Shown: piece by piece, positions 1 to 6,007 of the stretch
How the letters are laid out: every line of letters starts with the position of its first letter
How positions within the stretch are numbered: position 1 is the stretch's first letter
Source: Dehalococcoidia bacterium
Lineage (GTDB): Bacteria; Chloroflexota; Dehalococcoidia; GIF9; AB-539-J10
Length of the DNA: 8,115 nt
NCBI GenBank assembly: GCA_030603265.1
Contig: JAUVYD010000056.1
Location: 1-8,115, forward strand
Reading direction: 5' to 3'
Translations under genes and position numbers: made by a program
The notes under the pieces: model-generated
Database searches by the model: none
Seen by the model: the letters and a program-made list of their open reading frames with translations, nothing else
What the model was told of the DNA's origin: nothing

Positions 1-1
1 T

Positions 2-421
2 CCGGAAGCTGTGTTGATGATGCTGCGACCCGAGTTGCCGCAGGGATTCGAGCTTTCAGAGGTGTGGGAGGTCCCGCTGCGCGCACCATCGCTCCAATCA
101 ATCATCCGTTCGGCACGCTATCGGTGTGTGGCGTGGTGTGATGACGGCGTTTCCGCCGCGCAGGCGGCTGCGCAAGCGTTCCTCGCGTCTGAGAGCGTGA
201 CGTATGAATACCGACGGGGGGATGAGTTGCGGTCACAGGACATCAGGCCGCTCGTGCGCGACGTGGTAGTTGAGCCCGGACCCGGTGGAGTGTGTGAGAT
301 AGGATTGGATGTGCGCCTCGGCCAGGACGGCAGCGTGCGACCGGAACACGTACTTGCGGTCCTGGGCTTTGCCGGGCCGCCCGAGTTAATACACCGCGTT
401 GACCTGTCCTGGGAGTTGTAG
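2..421 (+). CDS. DUF2344 / TIGR03936 radical-SAM-linked protein, 3' part
   Basis: The reading frame is open to the left edge, so this is the C-terminal 139 residues of a longer gene. A GTG at 11 and ATGs at 17 and 20 exist in frame, but the codons before them (P-E-A) already fit the family, so I do not treat any as the start. The segment LRPELPQGFELSEVWEVPLRAPSL resembles the core of DUF2344, whose members read roughly 'LNxxLPxGxxVxxxxEVPLKAPSL'. The family is named for lying next to or fused with a B12-binding radical SAM protein, and in many genomes it sits just upstream of rplU-rpmA. Its biochemical role is not established; a link to RNA or ribosome maturation has been inferred from context. 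Here the L21/L27 genes are about 6 kb away on the other strand. The family call rests on remembered motifs, not a profile search. Confidence 0.72.
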   Translation, partial: PEAVLMMLRPELPQGFELSEVWEVPLRAPSLQSIIRSARYRCVAWCDDGVSAAQAAAQAFLASESVTYEYRRGDELRSQDIRPLVRDVVVEPGPGGVCEIGLDVRLGQDGSVRPEHVLAVLGFAGPPELIHRVDLSWEL

Positions 422-494
422 ACTCCTGCTTGCTGCCATGGTGTGGTGGGGTACAGCGGCCGGCGGCCGGTCGAGCCAATCATTGCTTCTTGTT

Positions 495-500
495 GAGGAG
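495..500 (+). promoter_or_regulatory. Ribosome binding site fixing the TTG start of the phosphatase gene
   Basis: GAGGAG lies eight bases before the TTG at 509. The protein from that TTG begins MRLILVRHGE, the usual start of the histidine phosphatase fold, and no ATG or GTG lies between the site and the RHG motif. The TTG start is therefore well supported. Confidence 0.75.
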
Positions 501-508
501 GTCTTGTC

Positions 509-1114
509 TTGAGGTTGATACTGGTCCGACACGGGGAAACCGTGTGGAATAGCGAACGAAAAGTGCAGGGTGGGGCGCGTGATATCGAGCTGAGCGAGAA
601 CGGCCGTAACCAGATAGGCTTGCTTGCAAACGTGTTGCGGAATGAGAGCGTCGACCTGATAGTGGCCAGTCCTCTGCAGCGTGCTGTCCAGACGGCAGAA
701 GCGATTGCGGAATTTCACGGCCTTCCGGTTCACACCGACCCCGGCCTCAAGGAAGTCGACGTTGGAGAGCTCGACGGAATGTCGACCATTGGGATGCCGC
801 AGACCTTCACCCAGCTTCTGCTGGAATGGTGGAAAGGTGAGACAGACAGGCTCCCGGGTGGGGAGAGCTTCAGAGAGCTTCAGGAACGGTGCTGGGCTGT
901 GGTAAGGCCGTATATCGAGACACCGACCTGCGAGGACGTGCTTGTCGTGAGCCACTATTTCGTTACGCTCTCAATCATCTTCAAGGCTCTTGATTGGCCT
1001 CTCAACACGCTGGTCAAGTTCAGGATGGACCCTGCCTGTATCAGCGTGCTCGAGTTCGGTGAGTTCGGGCCCAGGCTCGCGCGATTCAACGATACCTCAT
1101 ATCTGGCGGTCTGA
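509..1114 (+). CDS. Histidine phosphatase family protein (phosphoglycerate mutase-like)
   Basis: This 201-residue protein belongs to the branch-1 histidine phosphatase superfamily, which transfers phosphate from small metabolites to a catalytic histidine. The catalytic set is visible: R7-H8-G9-E10 at the N-terminus (H8 the phospho-acceptor), R58 in SPLQRAVQTA, E82 in LKEVDVGELDG as the likely general acid, and H149 in VVSHYFVT. The last motif is usually SHG; here a tyrosine follows the histidine. The length fits single-domain members such as alpha-ribazole phosphatase (CobC) or broad-specificity sugar-phosphate phosphatases. Nothing in the sequence or neighbourhood fixes the substrate, so I give no symbol. 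It starts with TTG behind GAGGAG. Its TGA overlaps the tilS ATG by one base, so the two are probably cotranscribed and translationally coupled. Confidence 0.93.
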   Translation: MRLILVRHGETVWNSERKVQGGARDIELSENGRNQIGLLANVLRNESVDLIVASPLQRAVQTAEAIAEFHGLPVHTDPGLKEVDVGELDGMSTIGMPQTFTQLLLEWWKGETDRLPGGESFRELQERCWAVVRPYIETPTCEDVLVVSHYFVTLSIIFKALDWPLNTLVKFRMDPACISVLEFGEFGPRLARFNDTSYLAV

Positions 1115-2574
1115 TGGAAATCGTGCCTGCCTCGCCGGCGGACGGAGTGGAGACGAGGGTTCTCGGCTTCATCCGGTCTCAGCGGCTGTTTGAGCCGGGC
1201 GAGTCCGTGGTGGTCGCCGTGTCCGGAGGCGCCGATTCCCTTTGCCTCCTTCAGGTCCTGTATGTACTTCGCGAGCGACTGGACATAAGGCTGCACGTGG
1301 CGCATCTGGACCACATGCTCCGGGGTTCCGAGTCGAGCCTCGACGCGCGCTTCGTGTCTTCTCATGCCCTCTCCCTGGGCCTCGACTGCACGGTGGAGGC
1401 CCGTGATGTGCAGGCCTACCGGCGGAGCCGCCGTTGTTCGTTGGAAGAGGCGGCCCGCGAGGTGCGGTACGCGTTCCTGGCCGAGGTGGCCCGCGAGACC
1501 GGGGCCGTGGTGCTTGCCACGGGGCACACCCGGGACGACTCGGTCGAGACGGTGATGCTGCACGTCTTGCGAGGAACCGGGGTGCACGGCCTGCGTGGAC
1601 TCGATCCTGTGTCGCAGTTACACGCCTCTGCTGCGAGTGTGGTGGACCGGCGAATGGCTCCAAGACTGGTGCGGCCTCTCCTGCCACTGTCGCGAGATGA
1701 GACACAGGAGTACTGTCTCACGAAGGGGCTGGTGCCGCGCTCCGATTCGTCCAACGAGTCGCTGTCGCCGTTGCGCAACCGCGTCAGACTGGAGCTGCTC
1801 CCCTATTGTCGGAGCCTCAACCCACGCTTCGACGACGCGGTGCTGCGGCTTTCCGCGGCCGCGAGAGATGACGATGAGCATCTGGCGGAGGCTGCCCGGG
1901 CGCTATGGGCGGAAATCGTCTCCGTGTCCGGGGCGGAGGTCCGCATCGAGCTGAACGGCTTTGCCGGGGCAACGCGGGCACTGCAGGCCCGGCTCATCCA
2001 CCAGTCAGTCGCGCACCTGAATGGGTCCGCGAGGGACGTGGCCTTCGACCACATTGCTGTCGTGCGGGACCTTGTCTCAAAGCCAGTCGGAAAATCGGTT
2101 GACCTGCCCGGCTGCATCGCATGGCGCAGGGAGGATTCGAGTCTTGTTGCTTTCAGAACGGACATGGTGACAGAAGTTGTGCGTGAAGGCGTGCCGGCTG
2201 AGCCCGTTAGTATCGCAGTTCCGGGCGAGACGTCCATCCCTTGCTGGCACGTGACGGCGCGCGTTATCGAGGGAGCTGCTGGTGTCAGCACCGGCGCCCT
2301 GGTGGCCCATTTCGACGCCGACCGGCTGGGAACAGGTCTCTTCGTTCGCAGGCGCAGGCAGGGGGACAGGTTCCGGCCCCTTGGCATGTCCGGGGAGAAG
2401 AAGTTGCAGGACTTCATGGTTGACGCCAGGATACCTGCCGCGCACCGCGATGAAGTGCCGATTGTGTGTTCGGAGTCGCAGATAGCGTGGGTTGTGGGTT
2501 GGCGGATTGACGACAGGATGAAGGTCTCGCCGGATACCCGTGCCGTGCTGCGGCTTGAGTTCTCGCCTGAGTGA
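1114..2574 (+). CDS. tilS: tRNA(Ile)-lysidine synthase TilS
   Basis: TilS uses ATP and lysine to convert cytidine 34 of the CAU anticodon of minor tRNA-Ile into lysidine, which switches both codon reading (AUA) and charging from methionine to isoleucine. It is normally essential. The N-terminal PP-loop ATPase motif SGGADS is at residues 37-42, followed by VAHLDHMLRG near 62-71, the family's second signature. An ATGHTRDDSVET segment near 136-147 matches the typical ATGHxxDDxxET motif. A C-terminal TilS domain is seen in the last 100 residues (RRRQGDRFRPLGMSGEKKL, then DFMVDARIPAAHRDEVP). At 486 residues it is close to the Bacillus protein and longer than that of E. coli. The ATG shares its A with the TGA of the phosphatase gene. 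The Shine-Dalgarno sequence is weak (GGCGG), consistent with coupling to the upstream gene. Confidence 0.97.
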   Translation: MEIVPASPADGVETRVLGFIRSQRLFEPGESVVVAVSGGADSLCLLQVLYVLRERLDIRLHVAHLDHMLRGSESSLDARFVSSHALSLGLDCTVEARDVQAYRRSRRCSLEEAAREVRYAFLAEVARETGAVVLATGHTRDDSVETVMLHVLRGTGVHGLRGLDPVSQLHASAASVVDRRMAPRLVRPLLPLSRDETQEYCLTKGLVPRSDSSNESLSPLRNRVRLELLPYCRSLNPRFDDAVLRLSAAARDDDEHLAEAARALWAEIVSVSGAEVRIELNGFAGATRALQARLIHQSVAHLNGSARDVAFDHIAVVRDLVSKPVGKSVDLPGCIAWRREDSSLVAFRTDMVTEVVREGVPAEPVSIAVPGETSIPCWHVTARVIEGAAGVSTGALVAHFDADRLGTGLFVRRRRQGDRFRPLGMSGEKKLQDFMVDARIPAAHRDEVPIVCSESQIAWVVGWRIDDRMKVSPDTRAVLRLEFSPE

Positions 2575-2613
2575 CAGAGCCCCGCTCTCCGACTTCGTGG
2601 GCATTGCATGGGC

Positions 2614-2619
2614 TATACT
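2614..2619 (+). promoter_or_regulatory. -10-like TATACT box close to the truB start
   Basis: TATACT matches the extended family of sigma70 -10 boxes at five of six positions and ends seven bases before the truB ATG. That spacing would put transcription initiation at or next to the A of the start codon. No good -35 hexamer is visible 16-19 bases upstream (the bases there read around GACTTC), so this would be a -10-dominated promoter as seen in leaderless genes of other bacteria. Confidence 0.5.
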
Positions 2620-2626
2620 ACTGAGC

Positions 2627-3325
2627 ATGGACACCATCATTCTCGTTGACAAGCCTAAGGGCATTACTTCTGCGAGAGCTGTGGCGCTTGTCAAGAAGAG
2701 AATCAAGGTCAAGATCGGCCACACCGGTACGCTGGACCCCCTGGCCACCGGCCTTCTAATCATGCTGACAGGCAAGCGGACGAAGCAGGCGAGTTCTTTC
2801 CTTCACATGGACAAAGCGTATGTGGTCAGGGCTATCCTGGGCATGACTACAACCACGTATGACGTGGCCGGTGATGTTGTGAGCAAGTGCGACCGACCGG
2901 TTACGCGGGAGGAACTGGAATCCGCCCTGGAAGGCTTTACCGGAGAGATGCAGCAGGTGCCACCCGCGTTCTCCGCGAAGAAGGTCGGCGGCAAGAAGGC
3001 CTACGAGCTTGCCCGGAAGGGTATAAACGTGGAGATACCGGCATCTCAGGTCCGTGTGGACTCGCTCCGCCTGGCCCATTTCGACTATCCGAATTTCACG
3101 CTTGAATGCGACGTCTCATCGGGCTTCTATGTGCGCAGTCTTGTGCACGATGTCGGGCAGAAGCTGGGCGTTGGCGCGACGGTGGAGGAAGTCCGCAGGG
3201 TCAGGGTTGGAGCCTACACCATTGCTAACGCGAGGCCTCTCGACGACATTCTCGACGAGATGTCGAGCCAACTGGATAGCGCGCCTGTTCAGCAGCAAGC
3301 CCCGATGAGCCGCCCGGTCTCGTGA
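2627..3325 (+). CDS. truB: tRNA pseudouridine(55) synthase TruB
   Basis: TruB isomerises uridine 55 in the T-loop of most tRNAs to pseudouridine. Motif I, GHTGTLDPLATG, is at residues 31-42 and contains the catalytic aspartate D37. The KAY motif is at 63-65, VPPAFSAKKVGGKKAYELAR follows in the middle of the protein, and SSGFYVRSLVHDVG lies in the C-terminal third. At 232 residues it is short compared with E. coli TruB (about 314) and lacks a clear PUA domain, as in many compact bacterial forms. The frame is open further upstream to a GTG-type start at 2540, inside tilS, but the conserved protein begins at MDTIILVDKPKGITS, so I choose the ATG at 2627. No Shine-Dalgarno sequence precedes it. 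The 52-bp gap after tilS holds a TATACT box, so the gene may have its own leaderless transcript as well as readthrough from tilS. Confidence 0.96.
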   Translation: MDTIILVDKPKGITSARAVALVKKRIKVKIGHTGTLDPLATGLLIMLTGKRTKQASSFLHMDKAYVVRAILGMTTTTYDVAGDVVSKCDRPVTREELESALEGFTGEMQQVPPAFSAKKVGGKKAYELARKGINVEIPASQVRVDSLRLAHFDYPNFTLECDVSSGFYVRSLVHDVGQKLGVGATVEEVRRVRVGAYTIANARPLDDILDEMSSQLDSAPVQQQAPMSRPVS

Positions 3326-3359
3326 CTGGCCGGGAGTCGTATGCCGCAAGTCTGGTGGG

Positions 3360-3373
3360 CGCGGCCGGCCGCG
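3360..3373. repeat. 14-bp perfect palindrome next to the hisA promoter
   Basis: CGCGGCCGGCCGCG is a perfect 14-bp palindrome whose last base is the first base of the proposed -35 hexamer. It could be an operator for a repressor or part of a truB 3' hairpin. It has no following T-run, so a simple intrinsic terminator is unlikely. In GC-rich DNA a palindrome of this length can also arise by chance. Confidence 0.4.
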
Positions 3374-3402
3374 TGACACGAATTGCAGTCGTCCACTATA
3401 AT
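3373..3402 (+). promoter_or_regulatory. Sigma70-type promoter of hisA-hisI
   Basis: GTGACA (3373-3378) and TATAAT (3397-3402) are separated by 18 bases. The -35 differs from TTGACA at one position and the -10 is the exact consensus. Initiation would fall near 3409, leaving a leader of about 40 bases before the hisA ATG. This is the best-looking promoter on the + strand of the window and it marks hisA-hisI as a separate transcription unit from truB. Confidence 0.72.
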
Positions 3403-3449
3403 CTTCGCTCCGACAGAAGGCGGGCGTGTGTTCGCCCGTGGTGTTCCAC

Positions 3450-4181
3450 ATGGAAGTAATCCCTGCGATTGACCTGAGGCATGGCGTGTGCGTGCGCCTG
3501 TTCCAGGGAGACTACGACAAAGAAGAGGTCTTCCACGACAGTCCGTCCGCCGTGGCGCAGCGCTGGCAGACGTGTGGCGCCGGATTGATTCACGTGGTGG
3601 ACCTGGATGGGGCCGCCGGAGGGGGCCTTGTCAACAAGGACGGCATCCTCGATGTGATGTCGGTTGAGGGAGTGCGGGTGGAAGTCGGGGGCGGTATCAG
3701 GACGAAGGCCGACGCGGACTGGCTCTTCGAGCATGATGCCGAGCGCATTGTGCTGGGAACTGTTGCGGTGGAAGACCCGCCGCTGGTCACGGACCTTGTT
3801 CGGGCCTACCCGGAGGCGATTGTCGTCAGTCTTGATGCGCGCGACGGGTGGATAACGACGCGCGGCTGGCTGGTGGGCACCCGGGTTTCGGTGACGGAGC
3901 TGTGCCTGCGTATGAGAGAGGTTGGCGTTTCGAGGTTCGTGTACACGGATGTGCGGCGCGACGGGACGTTGACAGAGCCCAATTTCGCCGCAATCGAGAG
4001 ACTGGCCAGAAGCACTGATGCGCCTGTCGTCGCCGCCGGTGGCTTTTCGTCTCTGGAGCATCTGCGGCTGTTGCGCGACACCGGTGCTGCCGGGGCAATA
4101 CTCGGCAAGGCACTCTACACGGGCTCGATAGACCTTGCTGAGGCGATATCATTGTACGGAGGAATAGATGCTCAAGCTTGA
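3450..4181 (+). CDS. hisA: HisA, ProFAR isomerase of histidine biosynthesis
   Basis: HisA opens the ribose ring of ProFAR to give PRFAR, the fourth step of histidine synthesis, in the cytosol. The 243-residue protein is a (beta/alpha)8 barrel. The catalytic aspartates appear as D8 in MEVIPAIDL and D129 in VSLDARDG. Phosphate-binding loops are visible as VEVGGGIR (77-84) and, near the C-terminus, AAGGFSS and GAILGKALYTG. The usual AIDLRGG/N start is AIDLRHG here. The TRGW and TDVRRDGT segments favour HisA over its paralogue HisF. In-frame GTG codons at 3426, 3438 and 3441 are possible earlier starts, and AGAAGG (3415-3420) would suit the first of them. I prefer the ATG at 3450 because it gives the conserved N-terminus. 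It overlaps hisI by 14 bases. No hisF, hisH or hisB is adjacent. Confidence 0.95.
   Translation: MEVIPAIDLRHGVCVRLFQGDYDKEEVFHDSPSAVAQRWQTCGAGLIHVVDLDGAAGGGLVNKDGILDVMSVEGVRVEVGGGIRTKADADWLFEHDAERIVLGTVAVEDPPLVTDLVRAYPEAIVVSLDARDGWITTRGWLVGTRVSVTELCLRMREVGVSRFVYTDVRRDGTLTEPNFAAIERLARSTDAPVVAAGGFSSLEHLRLLRDTGAAGAILGKALYTGSIDLAEAISLYGGIDAQA
4158..4162 (+). promoter_or_regulatory. Ribosome binding site of hisI inside hisA
   Basis: GGAGG lies five bases before the hisI ATG at 4168, within the last codons of hisA. It supports this start and tight coupling of the two genes. Confidence 0.8.
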
Positions 4182-4506
4182 TAACCAGGGACTTGTTCCG
4201 GCAATCATCCAGGACGCGGACACGAACGAGGTCCTGATGCTCGGATACATGAACAAGGAGTCACTTAGTCGCACCGTCTCGAGTGGTGATGTGTGGTTCT
4301 TCAGCCGCAGCCGCCAGGAGTTGTGGCACAAAGGCGAGACGTCCGGCAACTTCCTGCGCTTGCGGTCTATCTACAAGGACTGCGACAACGACACTATTCT
4401 CGTGAAAGCCTCTCCTGTGGGCCCCGTGTGCCATCTGAACACTCGAACGTGCTTTGTGACCGAAGCGGGAGAGATGCGGGGTCTGGACGACGACGACACG
4501 CGCTAG
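4168..4506 (+). CDS. hisI: Phosphoribosyl-AMP cyclohydrolase HisI (single domain)
   Basis: HisI hydrolyses the purine ring of phosphoribosyl-AMP to give ProFAR, the substrate of HisA, so the two products of this overlapping pair catalyse consecutive steps. The 112-residue protein carries VLMLGYMNKESL (22-33), WFFSRSRQELWHKGETSGN (43-61), and the metal-binding core D71-C72-D73-x-D75 with C88 and C95. These match the magnesium and zinc sites of the family. There is no C-terminal HisE (pyrophosphohydrolase) domain, so that activity must be encoded elsewhere. Its TAG stop is the last three bases of the CTAG that begins the duplication around a mobile element, yet the C-terminus looks complete. 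Confidence 0.96.
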   Translation: MLKLDNQGLVPAIIQDADTNEVLMLGYMNKESLSRTVSSGDVWFFSRSRQELWHKGETSGNFLRLRSIYKDCDNDTILVKASPVGPVCHLNTRTCFVTEAGEMRGLDDDDTR

Positions 4507-4605
4507 GAGCCTGTCGGAATAACCACACTGACGGCGAGGCTACTCAGCGTAGGGCAGGGTTGGTGCGCCACTTCACGAAGGCCGGGAGTGCGCGAAGCGC
4601 GAAAT

Positions 4606-4631
4606 GTAGGGGCAGGCCTCTGCGCCTGCCC
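4606..4631 (+). repeat. REP-like repeat, GTAG followed by an 8-bp hairpin
   Basis: GTAG at 4606 is followed by GGGCAGGC (4610-4617), a six-base loop and GCCTGCCC (4624-4631). A GTAG tetranucleotide at the foot of a palindrome is the form of REP sequences mobilised by RAYT (IS200/IS605-related) transposases. It lies in the opposite orientation to the copy at 4702-4727, so the pair resembles a REPIN. Confidence 0.7.
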
Positions 4632-4701
4632 GTGGTGGGGGCGATGGATGCAGGTGGAGGTGTTGGTGCAGCCAACCGCCGACGGTGCACAAACCAGTGG
4701 C

Positions 4702-4727
4702 GGGCGGACACAGAGGTCCGCCCCTAC
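4702..4727 (-). repeat. REP-like repeat, inverted partner of the copy at 4606
   Basis: GGGCGGAC (4702-4709), a six-base loop and GTCCGCCC (4716-4723) form a perfect 8-bp stem, ending in CTAC, the complement of GTAG. Including the C at 4701, 27 bases are identical to 7080-7106 in the second element. Compared with the repeat at 4606, the stem differs at two pairs, both changed on both sides so that pairing is kept. Confidence 0.75.
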
Positions 4728-4838
4728 ACAAGGGTGCTCGACCATGAGTGGTGGTAATGAGTGGCATGTCAACGGAACGACGTGGCCAATCTGCTCCCTT
4801 CGTACCAATGTCGAGGGGGCTGTTTCTCCGACAGGCTC

Positions 4839-5723
4839 CTAGGCGGCGTCGGGCTCAGCGGGTTCCTCGAGTACTGCCTGCAGGGCCGCGATGGCGGCCT
4901 CCGCCTGGCTGTCGTCCGGTTCACGCGTTACCAGCCTCTGCAGCAACAATCCGGGAAACGTGATTGCACGGACGAGCGGGTTCTGCTGTCGGCTGGCTGA
5001 CCACTTGAGAATCTCGTAGCTGGCTGCCGCGATGAGTGGCAGCAGCAAGACCCGGGAGAGAATGCCGATCCATATGGGTGGTCTCCCGAGAAGCGCCAGC
5101 ACAAGAATCGAGACCGTCAGGACAACGAACATGAAGCTGGTTCCGCATCGCGCATGTGAGGTGGAGTGCCCCCGAACTGACTCAGGGGAGAGCGGGATTC
5201 CTGACTCGTAGGCGTTGATGACCCGGTGTTCGGCTCCGTGGTATGCAAACACCCGTTTCACGTCCGGCATCAGCCCTATCAGGGCGACATACAGAACGAA
5301 TATGACCATGCGGAGGACGCCCTCAAGCAGGTTGCTCACCAGGTCGGATACGATGAACTGGTCGAGGCTGCGCGAGATGAGCATGGGGACAACGAAGAAG
5401 AGCAGGACTCCAAAGCCAAGGCTGGCGGCCACCGCCAGCCAGAGCATCGCCTTCGGCATCTCCTCACCTTCCTCGCCCGAGGCTGCCTTCTCCGCGGAGT
5501 AGAGCAGCGCCTGTGTGCCGAGCAGGAGGGTCTCCAGCAGAACAAGAATGCCTCTGAACAGGGGCACGCTTCTCAGACGGCCCGTGCATATCGATGGAAT
5601 GGGCTTGTGCGTTGTCTCCAGTGTGCCGTCGGGCAGCCGCACAGACATGGCTATGTCGCGGGGGCCGCGCATCATGACCCCCTCGATAAGTGCCTGACCT
5701 CCGTAGTGAAACGAACGTGACAT
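4839..5723 (-). CDS. DUF1385 integral membrane protein (YqhQ-like)
   Basis: The 294-residue protein matches DUF1385 from the start: SFHYGGQALIEGVMMRGPR (4-22) is close to the family signature YGGQAVIEGVMMRGP. About five hydrophobic segments are seen at roughly 55-75, 93-116, 137-153, 196-212 and 217-238, so it is a plasma-membrane protein. Between the third and fourth are YHGAEHRVINAYE (161-173) and HARCGTSFMF (190-199). Their conserved His, Glu and Cys could form a metal site, but that is inference; I know of no assigned reaction. B. subtilis YqhQ is a member. The frame is open far upstream, overlapping rpmE, but the conserved start and the lack of similarity before it favour the ATG at 5721-5723. 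The gene follows rpmE, a common order in Firmicutes and Chloroflexota, often with prfA next; here hisI on the other strand follows instead. Its TAG stop lies inside the right CTAG flanking the mobile element. Confidence 0.92.
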   Translation of the reverse strand: MSRSFHYGGQALIEGVMMRGPRDIAMSVRLPDGTLETTHKPIPSICTGRLRSVPLFRGILVLLETLLLGTQALLYSAEKAASGEEGEEMPKAMLWLAVAASLGFGVLLFFVVPMLISRSLDQFIVSDLVSNLLEGVLRMVIFVLYVALIGLMPDVKRVFAYHGAEHRVINAYESGIPLSPESVRGHSTSHARCGTSFMFVVLTVSILVLALLGRPPIWIGILSRVLLLPLIAAASYEILKWSASRQQNPLVRAITFPGLLLQRLVTREPDDSQAEAAIAALQAVLEEPAEPDAA

Positions 5724-5742
5724 GAGACCACCTGCGGATAAC

Positions 5743-5774
5743 AGAAAAGGAATGGCATGCAGCGCAGCCATTCC
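5743..5774 (-). terminator. Probable intrinsic terminator after rpmE
   Basis: On the - strand GGAATGGC and GCCATTCC (5774-5767 and 5756-5749) pair perfectly across a ten-base loop, and the right arm runs straight into TTTTCTGTT. An 8-bp stem of moderate GC with four T is a modest intrinsic terminator. It lies 27 bases below the rpmE stop and within the leader of the DUF1385 gene, so it may lower rather than abolish readthrough into that gene. Confidence 0.62.
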
Positions 5775-5787
5775 TCTTGATGTCAAC

Positions 5788-5805
5788 ACTGAACGGACGT
5801 TCAGT
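5788..5805. repeat. 18-bp dyad overlapping the rpmE stop codon
   Basis: ACTGAACGGACGTTCAGT has two perfect 8-bp arms around two central bases and contains the rpmE TGA (5803-5801). As RNA it would form a seven-pair stem with a four-base loop. It could be a 3' stabilising hairpin of the ribosomal-protein mRNA or a protein-binding site for the downstream gene. Confidence 0.45.
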
Positions 5806-6007
5806 CCTTGATGCCGTATTTCTTCTTGAATCGCTCTACGCGCCCCATCGTGTCGACGATTCTCTGCTGGCCGGTGTAGAAGGGGTGGCACTTGCTGCAG
5901 ATCTCCACCCGGATCTCCGGTTTCGTAGCCCCAACAGGGAACGAGTTGCCGCACAGGCACGTGACCTTGGCATCGTCATAGTACTTGGGGTGTATCTTGG
6001 CTTTCAT
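5801..6007 (-). CDS. rpmE: Ribosomal protein bL31, zinc-binding form
   Basis: The 68-residue protein is bL31, which bridges the large subunit's central protuberance and the small-subunit head. It begins MKAKIHPKYYDD and ends CSKCHPFYTGQQRIVDTMGRVERFKKKYG. Four cysteines, C17 and C19 in CLCGNSF and C37 and C40 in CSKC, match the zinc-binding (C+) type rather than the zinc-free paralogue made in zinc starvation. The ATG overlaps the rpmA stop by four bases (ATGA), with only a weak AAGG upstream, so translation is probably coupled to L27. Placing rpmE directly after rplU-rpmA is uncommon; in many genomes it sits apart from them. Confidence 0.96.
   Translation of the reverse strand: MKAKIHPKYYDDAKVTCLCGNSFPVGATKPEIRVEICSKCHPFYTGQQRIVDTMGRVERFKKKYGIKD

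Larger units (their letters stand above)
4507..4838. mobile_element. 332-bp MITE-like element with terminal inverted repeats, between hisI and the DUF1385 gene
   Basis: The whole gap between two convergent genes is bounded by inverted repeats. The left end reads GAGCCTGTCGGAATAAC from 4507, and the right end read on the opposite strand from 4838 is GAGCCTGTCGGAGAAAC: 12 perfect bases, 15 of 17 overall. CTAG stands immediately outside both ends (4503-4506 and 4839-4842), as expected for a 4-bp target duplication, although CTAG is itself a palindrome. No credible protein is encoded inside. The core carries two REP-like hairpins in opposite orientation. The ends and the YTAR-like target recall elements moved by DDE transposases such as the IS5 group; that family assignment is recollection and needs a search. 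No matching transposase lies in the window. Confidence 0.78.

Noticed and set aside
399..434. TTGACC near the end of the DUF2344 gene as a promoter for the phosphatase
   Set aside because: The only -10-like hexamer (TAGACT) is 14 bases away, too close, and nothing better is present up to 508.
2540..2626. Earlier truB start inside tilS
   Set aside because: The extra 29 residues lie mostly in the tilS end and the gap, and TruB proteins begin near MDTIILVDKPKG.
4293..4842. Reading frames inside the first element (4503-4842, either strand)
   Set aside because: Short, overlapping the hisI end or the inverted repeats, without ribosome binding sites or domain features. The element looks non-coding.
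5781..5786. TTGACA on the - strand as -35 box for the DUF1385 gene
   Set aside because: No acceptable -10 hexamer is found 15-19 bases downstream; the bases there are GC-rich and part of the terminator-like hairpin.
5724..5960. Upstream extension of the DUF1385 frame into rpmE
   Set aside because: The extra 79 residues are antiparallel-free shadow of rpmE on the same strand in another frame and resemble nothing; the family signature begins at the ATG at 5723.
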